A stretch of 64,000 nt of DNA from an uncultured Eubacteriales bacterium. GTDB taxonomy: Bacteria; Bacillota; Clostridia; Oscillospirales; Oscillospiraceae. The stretch is from NCBI GenBank assembly GCA_900555735.1, contig USMI01000001.1:10945-74944 (forward strand), read 5' to 3'. This document shows, one piece after another, positions 41,012 through 49,986 of the stretch (position 1 is its first letter; every line of letters starts with the position of its first letter). The position numbers were made by a program, and so were the translations under genes. The notes beneath the pieces were generated by a model. That model was given only the letters and a program-made list of their open reading frames with translations. It searched no databases and was not told where the DNA came from.

Positions 41012-42328
41012 TTACAGGCGCTTTGTATATTTCCGGATAGCCAACGCGGTATAGACCGCCGTCAGCAGCTCCGTCACCGGCATGGCAAACCACAGGGAGT
41101 CCGGCCCGGCCAGCTGCGGCAGCAGCAGGATCAGCACGCCGCTGATGACCAGTCCCCGCGCCACGGAGACGATAAACGCCGCCCGGGGCTGCATGATGGA
41201 CTGAAAATAATAGGTGGAAAATATGTTGAAAGGCAGCAGCAGGAACGACAACGCATAGGCCCTGATAATGGCTGGGGCGATGGTCAGGATCTCCGGCGTG
41301 GGGCTCATGAACACCCGGATATACAGGTTGGGCGCGGCAAAGCTGAGTGCCGTCCAGAACAGTGCGAAGGCCGCCGTGGTATACAGGGCCAGACGCAGCG
41401 TCTCCCGGATGCGGCTCCCCTTCCCCGCACCGTAGTTGGTGGAGATGATGGGCTGCGCCGCCTGTCCCACGCTGTACGCGCAGCATTGCACGAAGGTGCT
41501 GACATTGATGATGGGACCGTACACTGCCAGTGCGCTGCCGCCCAGATACCGCATGATCTGCCGGTTGAACAGCACCGTCAGGATGCCCATAGCCACGTCG
41601 ATGAAGAAGGAAGAGAAGCCCGATACCGTGATCTCCCACAGCTTGCGGGGCAGACGCTCCACCCGCACCAGACGCAGGGTGTTCCGGCGGCGCAGGAAGT
41701 GGGACAGCAGCACCAGCAGCGACACAACGGAGCCGATGGCCGTGGCAAGGCCCGCGCCATAGATGCCCATATCGCAGGGAAACACAAAGAAACAGTCGCC
41801 GAATATGTTGAAGATACCGCCGGACAGCACGCCCAGCGTGGCAAGGCCGGGATCGCCGTCGTTCCGCAGGAAGGCCGCCAGCATCTGGTTAAACAGGAAG
41901 ATGGGGAACACATACTTGATGGGCCGCAGATACCGCTGGGCCAGCGCCAGCAGGGACTCATCCGCGCCGAAGAAGGTCAGCAGCGGCCTTTCAAAGAACA
42001 GCAGCCCCAGCCACACCAGCACCGCCAGCAGCACGGAGCCAATCACGGCGGCGGAGAAATACTGATTCTCGCTGCCGTCGCCGCTGCTGCTGCCGCGGCG
42101 GGCGCTGAAGATCACGCTGCCGCCGATGCCGGTCAGCAATCCAAGGCTGTAAATGACGTTCCACACCGGAGCCACCACCGCCAGCGCCGCCGTACCGTCA
42201 GGACCCTGATACTGGCCCACCATGGCCATGTCCACCATGCCGTAAATGCTGGAGATCAGCGCGCTGCCAAAGGCCGCCGACAGATATTTGAAGTACAGGG
42301 GCCTGATCCTGCCGTTGAGAAGATCCAT
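41012..42328 (-). CDS. MATE-family efflux transporter (second copy)
   Basis: The 438-residue polytopic protein has about twelve helices; family signs are YGMVDMAMVGQYQG near the start, AYSVGQAAQPIISTNYGAGK in the second half and a basic end (KYTKRL). It is only distantly similar to the MATE protein at 7846-9159. The start follows AAAAAGGAGCG. A hairpin with T tract lies between its promoter and start (42359-42406), so transcription is probably attenuated. Confidence 0.88.
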   Translation of the reverse strand: MDLLNGRIRPLYFKYLSAAFGSALISSIYGMVDMAMVGQYQGPDGTAALAVVAPVWNVIYSLGLLTGIGGSVIFSARRGSSSGDGSENQYFSAAVIGSVLLAVLVWLGLLFFERPLLTFFGADESLLALAQRYLRPIKYVFPIFLFNQMLAAFLRNDGDPGLATLGVLSGGIFNIFGDCFFVFPCDMGIYGAGLATAIGSVVSLLVLLSHFLRRRNTLRLVRVERLPRKLWEITVSGFSSFFIDVAMGILTVLFNRQIMRYLGGSALAVYGPIINVSTFVQCCAYSVGQAAQPIISTNYGAGKGSRIRETLRLALYTTAAFALFWTALSFAAPNLYIRVFMSPTPEILTIAPAIIRAYALSFLLLPFNIFSTYYFQSIMQPRAAFIVSVARGLVISGVLILLLPQLAGPDSLWFAMPVTELLTAVYTALAIRKYTKRL

Positions 42329-42358
42329 ACGCTTTCACGCTCCTTTTTCATCTATACG

Positions 42359-42406
42359 CAAAAAGCCGGATAAGGACAGGCATCTCAGCCTGCGCCTTAT
42401 CCGGCT
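42359..42406 (-). terminator. Attenuator-like terminator ahead of the second MATE gene
   Basis: Read on the minus strand: agccggataagg pairs with ccttatccggct, with an inner caggc/gcctg stem, followed by TTTTTG. It lies downstream of a promoter and upstream of the start, so it would stop transcription before the gene unless relieved. Confidence 0.65.
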
Positions 42407-42450
42407 GCCGTTTCTCTGAACGACCCGCCCTCCGAGCGATTAAGCGGTAT

Positions 42451-42479
42451 GGTAGCATATGCCCTGGGAAATGTCAAGG
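42451..42479 (-). promoter_or_regulatory. Promoter of the second MATE gene
   Basis: Minus strand: TTGACA near 42479-42474, 17 bases, TACCAT near 42456-42451. The transcript would have a leader of about 115 bases. Confidence 0.6.
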
Positions 42480-42499
42480 GGCAGTTTTCTCCGACGCCC

Positions 42500-42931
42500 T
42501 TACAGCTTGGTGTACTCCTCGTCCGTGACCGGCTCGCACCATTTGTTGCTGCAATTCTCGCCGGGCACCTCTACGGCGATGTGGCTGAACCAGCTGTCCT
42601 TTTTCGCGCCGTGCCAGTGCTTCACTCCGGCGGGGATCATCACCACGCTGCCCTCATGCAGGCTGACGGCGGGCTTGCCAAACTCCTGATACCAGCCCTC
42701 TCCGGCGGTACACAGCAGCAGCTGGCCGCCGCCCTTGTCCGCATGATGGATATGCCAGTTGTTGCGGCAGCCCGGCTCAAAGGTCACGTTGGCGGCAAAC
42801 AGTCCACCCTTCGGGTCGGTCAGCGGATGCAAAAAGGAATCCCCGACAAAGTATTGGGCAAAGGCGGTGTTGGCGCTGCCGGTGCCGAACATGTTGGCTT
42901 TTTCAAACGCTTCTTTGTTTTCGTACTTCAT
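42500..42931 (-). CDS. Small cupin-domain protein
   Basis: The 143-residue protein is a single cupin barrel. The metal-binding motifs are NWHIHHADKGGGQLLLCTAGEGWYQEFG and PAGVKHWHGAKKDSWFSHIAVE. It resembles the stand-alone cupins annotated next to carboxymuconolactone decarboxylases. I chose the ATG at 42931 behind AAGGAGGTTTTATC. It follows the YgiQ gene by 53 bases on the same strand. Substrate unknown. Confidence 0.82.
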   Translation of the reverse strand: MKYENKEAFEKANMFGTGSANTAFAQYFVGDSFLHPLTDPKGGLFAANVTFEPGCRNNWHIHHADKGGGQLLLCTAGEGWYQEFGKPAVSLHEGSVVMIPAGVKHWHGAKKDSWFSHIAVEVPGENCSNKWCEPVTDEEYTKL

Positions 42932-42984
42932 GATAAAACCTCCTTCGACCAAATGACATGACAGCTGTGGACGCTGTTCCTCTG

Positions 42985-44994
42985 TCATCGTTTGCTTCCG
43001 TCCTTTCTGCCACCATCCGCCTTTTTCGCCCGCTGCTTGGCAAAGGCGGCCTTTTTCTTGGGGGACATCTTCCCCTTCTGACCGTCGGCGCGGCGGCCGC
43101 GATGGACGGTGCCCTCCGGCTTGGGCGGACGGCCGTCCTTTTTCTTCTTGGGCGGCTGCTGCCGCTCCTCCGGCTTCAGGCCGAAGTACTTCTCCCCCTT
43201 CACCGGGCGGATGAGGCAGTCCGGCGTAAAGCCGATGAGGTCGGTGCGCTCCGTTTTCTCCAGCGCCTCGATCACCAGCGAGCGCTTGTCGCCCCGGCCC
43301 CACTGCAGCAGCGCCCGTTGCAGCGCCTTGTCGTGGGGATCACGGGCCACATACACCGGCTTCATGGTGCGGGGATCGATGCCGGTATAGTACATGCAGG
43401 TGGACATGGTACCCGGCGTGGGATAGAAGTCCTGCACCTGCTCCGGCTGATGGCCGGTGCGCTTGAGGAACACCGCCAGCTCCACCGCGTCGTTCAGCGT
43501 GCAGCCGGGGTGAGAGGACATGAGATACGGCACCAGATACTGCTCCCGCCCGTCGAACTCGTTCAGCTTCTGATACTGCCGCCAGAACTTCAAAAACACG
43601 TCGAAATGGGGCTTGCCCATATAGTCCAGCACGCTGCTGACGCAGTGCTCCGGCGCCACCTTCAGCTGACCGCTGACGTGATAGTCCACCAGCTCCTTGA
43701 AGAAGTCCTTGTTCTTGTCCTGCAGCATGTAGTCATACCGCACGCCGCTGCGGACGAAGACCTTCTTGATACCGGGGATCTTCCGCATCCGCTGCAAAAG
43801 CTCCGTATACTCGCTATGGTCGGCGTCCAGATTCTTGCAGGGCTCCGGAGCCAGACAGGATTTGCCCTTGCACATGCCGTGCTCCTTCTGCTGGCGGCAG
43901 GAGGTATGGCGGAAGTTGGCGCTGGGACCGCCCACATCGTGGATATAACCCTTGAATCTGGGGTCATGGGTCAGCAGCTCCGCCTCCGCAAGCACCGACT
44001 CGATGCTGCGGGAGGTGACCATCCGTCCCTGATGGAAGGCCAGCGCGCAGAAGTTGCACCCGCCGAAGCAGCCCCGGTTGTGGCAGATGGAGAACCGCAC
44101 CTCCTCGATGGCGGGGATGCCCTCGGTGTACATGGGATGCACCTCGCGGGTAAAGGGCAGGTCATAGAGCCTGTCCAGTGCCTGCCGGTTCAGGGGACGC
44201 TGGGGCGGATTCACCAGCAGCCAGCGGCCCTGACACTGCTGCAATATCGCCTTGCCCCGGATGGGGTCATGCTCGTCATACTGCACCTTGGTGGCCTGGG
44301 CATAGGCGGTCTTGTCGTCCCGCACCTCCTCGAAGGAGGGACACGTCACCTCGTGATACCGACACACCGTCGGGTCGGTGACGATGCAGGCGGTGCCGCG
44401 GACATCGGTGATGTCGCCCACCGGCGTTTTCGCCGCCAGACGGCGGGCGATCTCCACCGTAGCGCTCTCGCCCATGCCGTACACCAGCAGGTCGGCGGGC
44501 GCGTCAAACAGGATGGGACGGCGCACCTTGTCGTCCCAGTAGTCATAGTGGGCAAACCGCCGCAGCGACGCCTCCAGCCCGCCGATGACGATGGGCGTGT
44601 CGGGGAAGGCTTCCCTTGCCCGGTTGGCGTACACGATGGTGGGCCGGTCGGGCCGGAAGCCCAGCTTGCCGCCGGGACTGTATAAGTCCTGCGTCCGCCG
44701 CCGCTTGGCCACCGTATAGTGTGCCACCATGGAGTCCAGATTGCCGCCGCCGATCAGCACGCCGTACCGGGGCTTGCCCATGGCACGGAAGGCCCCGGCG
44801 TCGTGCCAGTCCGGCTGGGCCAGCACCGCCACGCGGTAGCCCTCACCCTCCAGCAGCCGGGCGATGATGGCGCTGCCGAAGCTGGGATGGTCGATATAGC
44901 CGTCCGCCGTCACCACCAGAAAGTCATAGTAGTACCAGCCCCGGTCGATCATCTCGTCCCGGCTCACCGGCAAAAATTCCGTTCCCTTTACCAT
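42985..44994 (-). CDS. YgiQ-family radical SAM protein
   Basis: The 669-residue protein has the YgiQ layout: N-terminal region (FLPVSRDEMIDRGWYYYDFLVVTADGYIDHPSFG), a radical SAM core with the cluster motif CHNRGCFGGCNFCAL (near residue 310) and a basic disordered tail (last 80 residues, Lys/Arg/Pro-rich). The family's reaction is not established. Its start lies inside the end of the phosphatase-GNAT gene (7-base overlap), and that gene overlaps the one before it, so three proteins are made in coupled fashion. Confidence 0.92.
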   Translation of the reverse strand: MVKGTEFLPVSRDEMIDRGWYYYDFLVVTADGYIDHPSFGSAIIARLLEGEGYRVAVLAQPDWHDAGAFRAMGKPRYGVLIGGGNLDSMVAHYTVAKRRRTQDLYSPGGKLGFRPDRPTIVYANRAREAFPDTPIVIGGLEASLRRFAHYDYWDDKVRRPILFDAPADLLVYGMGESATVEIARRLAAKTPVGDITDVRGTACIVTDPTVCRYHEVTCPSFEEVRDDKTAYAQATKVQYDEHDPIRGKAILQQCQGRWLLVNPPQRPLNRQALDRLYDLPFTREVHPMYTEGIPAIEEVRFSICHNRGCFGGCNFCALAFHQGRMVTSRSIESVLAEAELLTHDPRFKGYIHDVGGPSANFRHTSCRQQKEHGMCKGKSCLAPEPCKNLDADHSEYTELLQRMRKIPGIKKVFVRSGVRYDYMLQDKNKDFFKELVDYHVSGQLKVAPEHCVSSVLDYMGKPHFDVFLKFWRQYQKLNEFDGREQYLVPYLMSSHPGCTLNDAVELAVFLKRTGHQPEQVQDFYPTPGTMSTCMYYTGIDPRTMKPVYVARDPHDKALQRALLQWGRGDKRSLVIEALEKTERTDLIGFTPDCLIRPVKGEKYFGLKPEERQQPPKKKKDGRPPKPEGTVHRGRRADGQKGKMSPKKKAAFAKQRAKKADGGRKDGSKR

Positions 44995-46025
44995 ACGATC
45001 TCCCGCGGCTCATAGCCGATATATTTCTCCATCACGTCGCCCTCCAGCGGATAGAAGCCGTAATGGGCGAAAAAGCCTCTCGTTTGCTCATCCACGCACC
45101 GCAGCCGCAGCCGGTCGATGCCCCGCTCCCGATAGAACTGCACCGCCTGCCCCAGCGGCGGGATGCCGTAGTTACGGCCCCGCATGGTGGGCTCCAGATA
45201 GTAATAGCCGATCCAGCCCGCGTCGCCGGCCTTGTCCGGCAGCAGCGTCACCGCGCCCACCGGCTCATTCTCGAACCACACAGCGATGCGCTTGCCCTCC
45301 GCCGGAACGCCGAAGCGCGCCGCCGTGGCCTCGTCCATGTCCTTATAGTACTGGCCGCCGCTCATCATCCGCTTGTCCCGCCACCACGTCTGCTTGGCAA
45401 AGGTGGAAAGCCCCGCCTCCACCTGATGGCTGTTGTCGTTCATATAGACCACCCGGATGTCGTCGCCGTCGATCTCCAGCAGCGACACGGCAGTGTTGTC
45501 GCCGTGGGGCGTTTCGCCCACCTCGGAAAGAGGCAGGCCGTTCAGGGTCCCCAGCACCATCCGCATGGCGGCGCCGTGGCTGAACACGGCGATGGTCTTG
45601 CCGTCGTTCTCCGCCGCCACCCGCTTCAGGGCGGGGATATAGCGGTCCAGCACCTGCTGCGCCGTCTCGCTGCCCTCCACATGGAACTTGTCCAGCTGGC
45701 GGTTGAAGTAAAACATCTGCTCCTCATAGGCGGTGTTCAGCTCCTGCCACGGGCGCCCCTCCCAGCAGCCCATGTGGATCTCCCGAAAGGCGGGCTCCAA
45801 GTGAAGCTCCAGCCCCTTGGGCTCGTACACCGCGCGGGCGGTGGTGCGGGCCCGGAACAGGTCGCTGCTGTATACCGCGTCGATAGGAACATCATCAAAC
45901 CGCTTTTTCAGCACATGGAGCTGCTGATAGCCCCGGTCGGTGATCAGGCCGTTATACTGGCCGTGGGCGATGCGGTAGAGGTTGCCCTCCGCTTCTGCAT
46001 GGCGCACAAGATAAACCGTTGTCAC
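44988..46025 (-). CDS. Histidine phosphatase - GNAT acetyltransferase fusion
   Basis: The protein has 345 residues in two domains. Residues 1-215 are a phosphoglycerate-mutase-like histidine phosphatase (LVRHAEAEGN with catalytic His, SSDLFRARTTA, and FSHGAAMR with the second His). Residues about 240-340 are a GNAT acyltransferase (VGAVTLLPDKAGDAGWIGYYYLEPTMRGRNYGIPPLGQAVQFYRERGIDRLRLRC). I chose the GTG at 46025, which overlaps the stop of the preceding gene (GTGA) and gives a start aligned with other phosphatases; an ATG at 46040 is the alternative. Substrates unknown. Confidence 0.82.
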   Translation of the reverse strand: MTTVYLVRHAEAEGNLYRIAHGQYNGLITDRGYQQLHVLKKRFDDVPIDAVYSSDLFRARTTARAVYEPKGLELHLEPAFREIHMGCWEGRPWQELNTAYEEQMFYFNRQLDKFHVEGSETAQQVLDRYIPALKRVAAENDGKTIAVFSHGAAMRMVLGTLNGLPLSEVGETPHGDNTAVSLLEIDGDDIRVVYMNDNSHQVEAGLSTFAKQTWWRDKRMMSGGQYYKDMDEATAARFGVPAEGKRIAVWFENEPVGAVTLLPDKAGDAGWIGYYYLEPTMRGRNYGIPPLGQAVQFYRERGIDRLRLRCVDEQTRGFFAHYGFYPLEGDVMEKYIGYEPREIVW

Positions 46026-46777
46026 AGCACCGTCACCCACGCTTTCATTTCCTTGACGGCGGCATCCACATCGCCGCCGTATTGCAGGGTGTAATCCACC
46101 ACCATAGCACCGTGGCCCAGATCGTCAAAGGCGGGGATGGCGTTCTGTCCGTCGCAGCCCGGCAGCAGCAGGAAGGCGTCACCGGCGCGCTTACGCACCT
46201 CCTTGACGTCCAGACTGTATCCGGTCTCCACCACCAGCGCCGCGCCCTTCCGGGCCATCTGCTGGGCCATTGCCGCGTACAGGGGACGGTCGCCGGCAAT
46301 GAGGTTCTGCACCTCGCTGGAGCTTCCGTTGGCGGTACGCACCACGGCAAAAATGGCCTTGTCCGTATCCTGCGGTACACAGTCACCGCCCACATATGGC
46401 ATCACCGTCAGGCCGTCGCCCGCCATGGGGCCGCCCAGCCACAGCTCCGGCCGGGTGGTGCGGCAGTCCACGATGGCGTACAGTCCGCGTGCCGACGCCG
46501 CGCCGGTGAGATTGCTCAGCACGTCCGCGCCCATCATGCCGTAGCGCAGATAGTGCTCGGCGCTGATGACCACGGCGGGCAGCTTGCCCTGCGCCGCGTC
46601 CATGGCCTGACATGCGTGGAACCGCAGCGCCTCGGCATTGGCCATCATGCCGGGGCCGAACATTTCTTCAAAATTCTTCACGATCTTGGGAGAGACCTTT
46701 TCGATCTCCGGGGCAAGGCCCAGCGCCACGGGGGTCTTGCGCTCCCGGATGGCGGCCTGTAATCTCTCAATAGACAT
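46022..46777 (-). CDS. OMP-decarboxylase-like (PyrF group II) paralogue with altered active site
   Basis: The 251-residue protein matches the longer PyrF type: TPVALGLAPEIEK near the start, then DGLTVMPYVGGD, AVVRTANGSSSEVQNL and LLLPGCDGQNA, each with a counterpart in group II OMP decarboxylases. The catalytic segment, normally Asp-x-Lys-x-x-Asp, reads IVDCRTTRPELW, so the essential Lys and second Asp are missing. It may be a pseudoenzyme or act on something else. The start follows AAAGGAGACAGCC. Confidence 0.62.
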   Translation of the reverse strand: MSIERLQAAIRERKTPVALGLAPEIEKVSPKIVKNFEEMFGPGMMANAEALRFHACQAMDAAQGKLPAVVISAEHYLRYGMMGADVLSNLTGAASARGLYAIVDCRTTRPELWLGGPMAGDGLTVMPYVGGDCVPQDTDKAIFAVVRTANGSSSEVQNLIAGDRPLYAAMAQQMARKGAALVVETGYSLDVKEVRKRAGDAFLLLPGCDGQNAIPAFDDLGHGAMVVDYTLQYGGDVDAAVKEMKAWVTVL

Positions 46778-46817
46778 GGCTGTCTCCTTTGTTTCATAAA
46801 ATTTTTCATTACCGATC

Positions 46818-46846
46818 ATTGTACCATTTTGCGCTTGTTTTGGCAA
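46818..46846 (-). promoter_or_regulatory. Promoter of the PyrF-like/phosphatase-GNAT/YgiQ unit
   Basis: Minus strand: TTGCCA (46846-46841), 17 bases, TACAAT (46823-46818). Confidence 0.7.
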
Positions 46847-46917
46847 GTAATGCCCCGTGTTTTTCGCCGCTTTCCGGGACAAACTGACAGCAGCCAATGA
46901 AAAGGAGTGGATCAATC

Positions 46918-47088
46918 ATGAAAATTGCCGCATTTGTCAGCGGTCTTTGTCTCGGCATGGTGACCGGCGCCACGGTGGATCGCATGTCCTCCGACCGGAA
47001 GGCCCGCCGCGCCGTCAGCCGCACCATGGAGCGCATGGGCAAGGCCATGGACAGCGCCTTTGAGGACGTCAAAAGCTGTCTGCACTGA
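46918..47088 (+). CDS. YtxH-like small membrane-anchored protein
   Basis: The 56-residue protein has an N-terminal hydrophobic glycine-rich anchor (KIAAFVSGLCLGMVTGATVDRM) and a short charged helix, the YtxH/DUF6110-like plan also seen at 17098-17370. The start at 46918 follows AAAGGAG at 11-base spacing. It is monocistronic, with a terminator at 47094-47123. Function unknown. Confidence 0.65.
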   Translation: MKIAAFVSGLCLGMVTGATVDRMSSDRKARRAVSRTMERMGKAMDSAFEDVKSCLH

Positions 47089-47093
47089 ATCGG

Positions 47094-47123
47094 GATGTCC
47101 CGCAGAGGTATCTGCGGGACATC
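47094..47123 (+). terminator. Terminator after the YtxH-like gene
   Basis: gatgtcccgcaga pairs with tctgcgggacatc around GGTA, followed by TTTC. Confidence 0.8.
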
Positions 47124-47279
47124 TTTCTATAATTGTGTTGAATACTTCTCTAACGCGCTCAAATATACAGCAGACTTTGTCAAAAAAGTGTGAAAACATG
47201 TGGATTTTTCCGTAAGGCTTCTGTATAATGTAAACTTGTAGTATTATTACTATCGCCCTATGGGGCTTTGGGAGGAACT

Positions 47280-49337
47280 ATGCGCAATATCTGGACGGTA
47301 TTCAAAACCGATGTGAAAACGCTGAGCAAATGCTTCTTCGCCTGCGCGGTGGTGGTGGCCATCGCCGTGCTGCCCAGCCTGTACGCATGGCTGAACATCT
47401 ATTCCAACTGGGACCCCTACGGCAACACCGGCGGCATCTCCATCGCGCTGGTCTCGCTGGACAAGGGCTATACCGACGAGGACGGCGTCTTTACCAACAA
47501 GGGTCAGGATGTGGTGGACGACCTGCGTGAGGCCACCAGTATCGATTGGGTCATCGTGGACAGCGAGAAGCAGGCCAAGGACGGCGTTTATGCCGGAGAT
47601 TACTACGCCGCCGTGGTCATCGACAAGGACTTCACCTACAAGATGTACCACATGCTGACGGAGTGGACGGGCAAGCCCTCCATCACCTACTATGAAAACG
47701 CCAAGAAGAACGCCGTGGCTACCAAGATCACCGATACCGCGGTGGAAAGCCTGAAGCGCACCATCAGCGAGAACTATCTGGAGGTGGTCATCGGCCGGGT
47801 CATGACGCAGGCTAATCTGCTGGCCGCCGATCTGACGGAGGACGATCCCGAGGCGGCGGTAAAGGGGCTGTTCTATCAGGTGCAGGACCTGCTGGCAGGC
47901 TGCCGGGCCACTATGGACGCCTTTGACGCCGCCAAGAACAGCAGCACCATCGACATCGACTCCGGAAAGCTGTCACAGATCATTCAGAATATCAACAGCA
48001 GCCTGCCCGATACCGGGAAAATTCAGGAGACGGTGGCTCAGATCGACCGGGCCATCTATACCGCGCTGGAAAAGGTACAGCGGGCGCTGGATCAGTTCCA
48101 GCAGGCCATCGCCGACGGCGGTAGTCTGGACGACGCCCGCAAGGCCATTGAAGCCGCTGCCGACACCATGGGGCAGATGGGCGACAAGCTGACGGAATGG
48201 GCCGACCGGCTGGAGCAGGAATCGGCGGGCAACGCGGCGGCCAAGCTGGCACGGAGCATTGCCGACAAGTGCTATCAGCTTCAGGATCGCCTGACGGCGT
48301 TGACTGACAGCGACGATCTGGAAACCGTCATCAACGACTGCAAGGACATCGCCGCCGCTGTGGGCGACCTTACCGGAAAGCTGCTGCCTACCGCCGACGA
48401 GCTGCGCAAGGAGCTGGAGAATGTCATGGGACAGATCTCCAACGCCATGGAAAATGTCAAGGGACTGGGCGATGATGTCCGGGCCGTACAAAACGCGCTG
48501 GCCAATACGGCGCTGGCGCTGGACGAGACCATGGCGCTGCTGCGGCCCGCCGCCGAAAGGCTGTCTCAGTCGGTGTCGGAGACCCTTGATAAGCTGCAGG
48601 ACCTGACCGCCGACGAGTACATGGATATCCTGCTGGACATCCTCAACGGTGATCCCGAAACATACGGCCAGTACTTCTCTCAGATGGTGCAGACCACCGT
48701 CACCCCCATTTATCCCATTGAGAACTACGGCTCCGCCATGGCCCCCTTCTATACGGTGCTGGCCATCTGGGTGGGCGGCGTCATTCTGGTGGCCATCATC
48801 AAGCCCCACGCCCGGCTGGACGGCCTTGTGGATCCCACGCCCCGCGAGCTGTATTTCGGCCGGTACATCATGTTCTTCCTGCTGAGCCAGATTCAGGCGG
48901 CGGTCATCATCACCGGCGACCTGCTGATCCTGAAAATACAATGCCTGCATCCGGGGCTTCTGTATCTGACCGGCTCGCTGACGGCCCTGACCTTCAGCCT
49001 GCTGATCTACTCGCTGGCGCTGTCCTTCGGCGACGTGGGTAAGGCCATCGTGGTGGTGGTCATGGTATTGCAGATCGCAGGCTCCTCCGGCACCTTCCCC
49101 ATTGAGCTGCTGCCGGAGATCTATCAGAAGATCTACCGCTTCTTCCCCTTCCCCTACGCCATCGACGCCATGCGCGAGTGCATCTGCGGCCTGTATGGCG
49201 ACTACTACATCACGCAGCTTCTCTTCCTGCTGCTGTTCTGCGCCGCGGCGCTGGTCATCGGCCTGCTGGTGCGCCGTCCCTTCATGGGCCTGAACCATTT
49301 CATGGAGGCCAAGCTGGAAGAGACCGAGCTGTTTTAA
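47280..49337 (+). CDS. YhgE/Pip-domain membrane protein (first of pair)
   Basis: The 685-residue protein has the YhgE/Pip (phage infection protein, EsaA-related) layout: one N-terminal helix (about 17-38), a large extracytoplasmic coiled region (about 40-480) rich in heptads, and five ABC-2-like helices at the end (about 490-670). FKTDVKTLSKCFFACAVVVAIAVLPSLYAWLNIYSNWDPYGN is the signature. I start at ATG 47280 behind GGGAGGAAC. It is followed within 20 bases by the linker gene and then a second YhgE/Pip gene. Confidence 0.88.
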   Translation: MRNIWTVFKTDVKTLSKCFFACAVVVAIAVLPSLYAWLNIYSNWDPYGNTGGISIALVSLDKGYTDEDGVFTNKGQDVVDDLREATSIDWVIVDSEKQAKDGVYAGDYYAAVVIDKDFTYKMYHMLTEWTGKPSITYYENAKKNAVATKITDTAVESLKRTISENYLEVVIGRVMTQANLLAADLTEDDPEAAVKGLFYQVQDLLAGCRATMDAFDAAKNSSTIDIDSGKLSQIIQNINSSLPDTGKIQETVAQIDRAIYTALEKVQRALDQFQQAIADGGSLDDARKAIEAAADTMGQMGDKLTEWADRLEQESAGNAAAKLARSIADKCYQLQDRLTALTDSDDLETVINDCKDIAAAVGDLTGKLLPTADELRKELENVMGQISNAMENVKGLGDDVRAVQNALANTALALDETMALLRPAAERLSQSVSETLDKLQDLTADEYMDILLDILNGDPETYGQYFSQMVQTTVTPIYPIENYGSAMAPFYTVLAIWVGGVILVAIIKPHARLDGLVDPTPRELYFGRYIMFFLLSQIQAAVIITGDLLILKIQCLHPGLLYLTGSLTALTFSLLIYSLALSFGDVGKAIVVVVMVLQIAGSSGTFPIELLPEIYQKIYRFFPFPYAIDAMRECICGLYGDYYITQLLFLLLFCAAALVIGLLVRRPFMGLNHFMEAKLEETELF

Positions 49338-49353
49338 GGAGGTGCAGAGTCCC

Positions 49354-49986
49354 ATGACACTGGAAGAAAAGTATCATCAGCTGTACGACCGGCTGCTGGA
49401 AGAGGTGGCGGCCCTGCACAAAAGCAATCAGCACCGCATCCGCGTAGGCATGCGGGCACTGGTGATCGTCACCGTGGGCCTTCTGCTGCTGATGTTTCTG
49501 GCAGAGGGCAACAAGGTCTTTACTCTGATCCTGTGGATCTTGTCCATGTTCGCCCTGTCGGCGTATCTCATCGGCGTGGAGTACATGGACTATGAGCTGC
49601 AAAAGAAGCTGCGGGACATCACGCAGGAGGAGCAGGCCACGCTGGGTCAGCTGATCGCCCTGCCCCAGCTGACCCGCACCGCCCGCCTGCCCCAGCTGCT
49701 GAAATGGAAGGGCGAGGAGCTGGCGGAGGAAGCGCCGCAAGAGACCGAAACACCTCCCGCCGGAAGCGAGAACCGCGCCGTCACCCTGCCCATGCCGCCG
49801 GAGAACGCCCGGCCCGTGGCGGACGGCCCTGCCGCCCTCCCGCTGGATATGTATGCCATCCTCAGGTCCGATCCCCAGAAGATGGCCGCCGATCTGGCGC
49901 AGCTGGCACAGGCGCTGCAAGCCCTGTCGGCTGACCTGACCGCCGGCAGCGGGCAGGCACAGCAAAACGGGGAGGTGGAGCAATGA
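49354..49986 (+). CDS. Two-helix membrane protein between the YhgE/Pip genes
   Basis: The 210-residue protein has a charged N-terminal helix, two hydrophobic segments (about residues 34-50 and 57-73), and a Pro/Ala-rich cytoplasmic tail. The tail ends in short Leu/Ala heptads (KMAADLAQLAQALQALSADL). The start follows AAGGAGGTGCAGAG, and the stop overlaps the next start (ATGA). I do not recognise the family; position between two large related proteins suggests an accessory or coupling subunit. Confidence 0.7.
   Translation: MTLEEKYHQLYDRLLEEVAALHKSNQHRIRVGMRALVIVTVGLLLLMFLAEGNKVFTLILWILSMFALSAYLIGVEYMDYELQKKLRDITQEEQATLGQLIALPQLTRTARLPQLLKWKGEELAEEAPQETETPPAGSENRAVTLPMPPENARPVADGPAALPLDMYAILRSDPQKMAADLAQLAQALQALSADLTAGSGQAQQNGEVEQ

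Noticed and set aside
42500..43303. 267-codon frame joining the YgiQ tail antisense/offset region to the cupin
   Set aside because: The upstream part is an alternative frame of the YgiQ gene's basic tail; the cupin has its own ATG and AAGGAGG at 42931.
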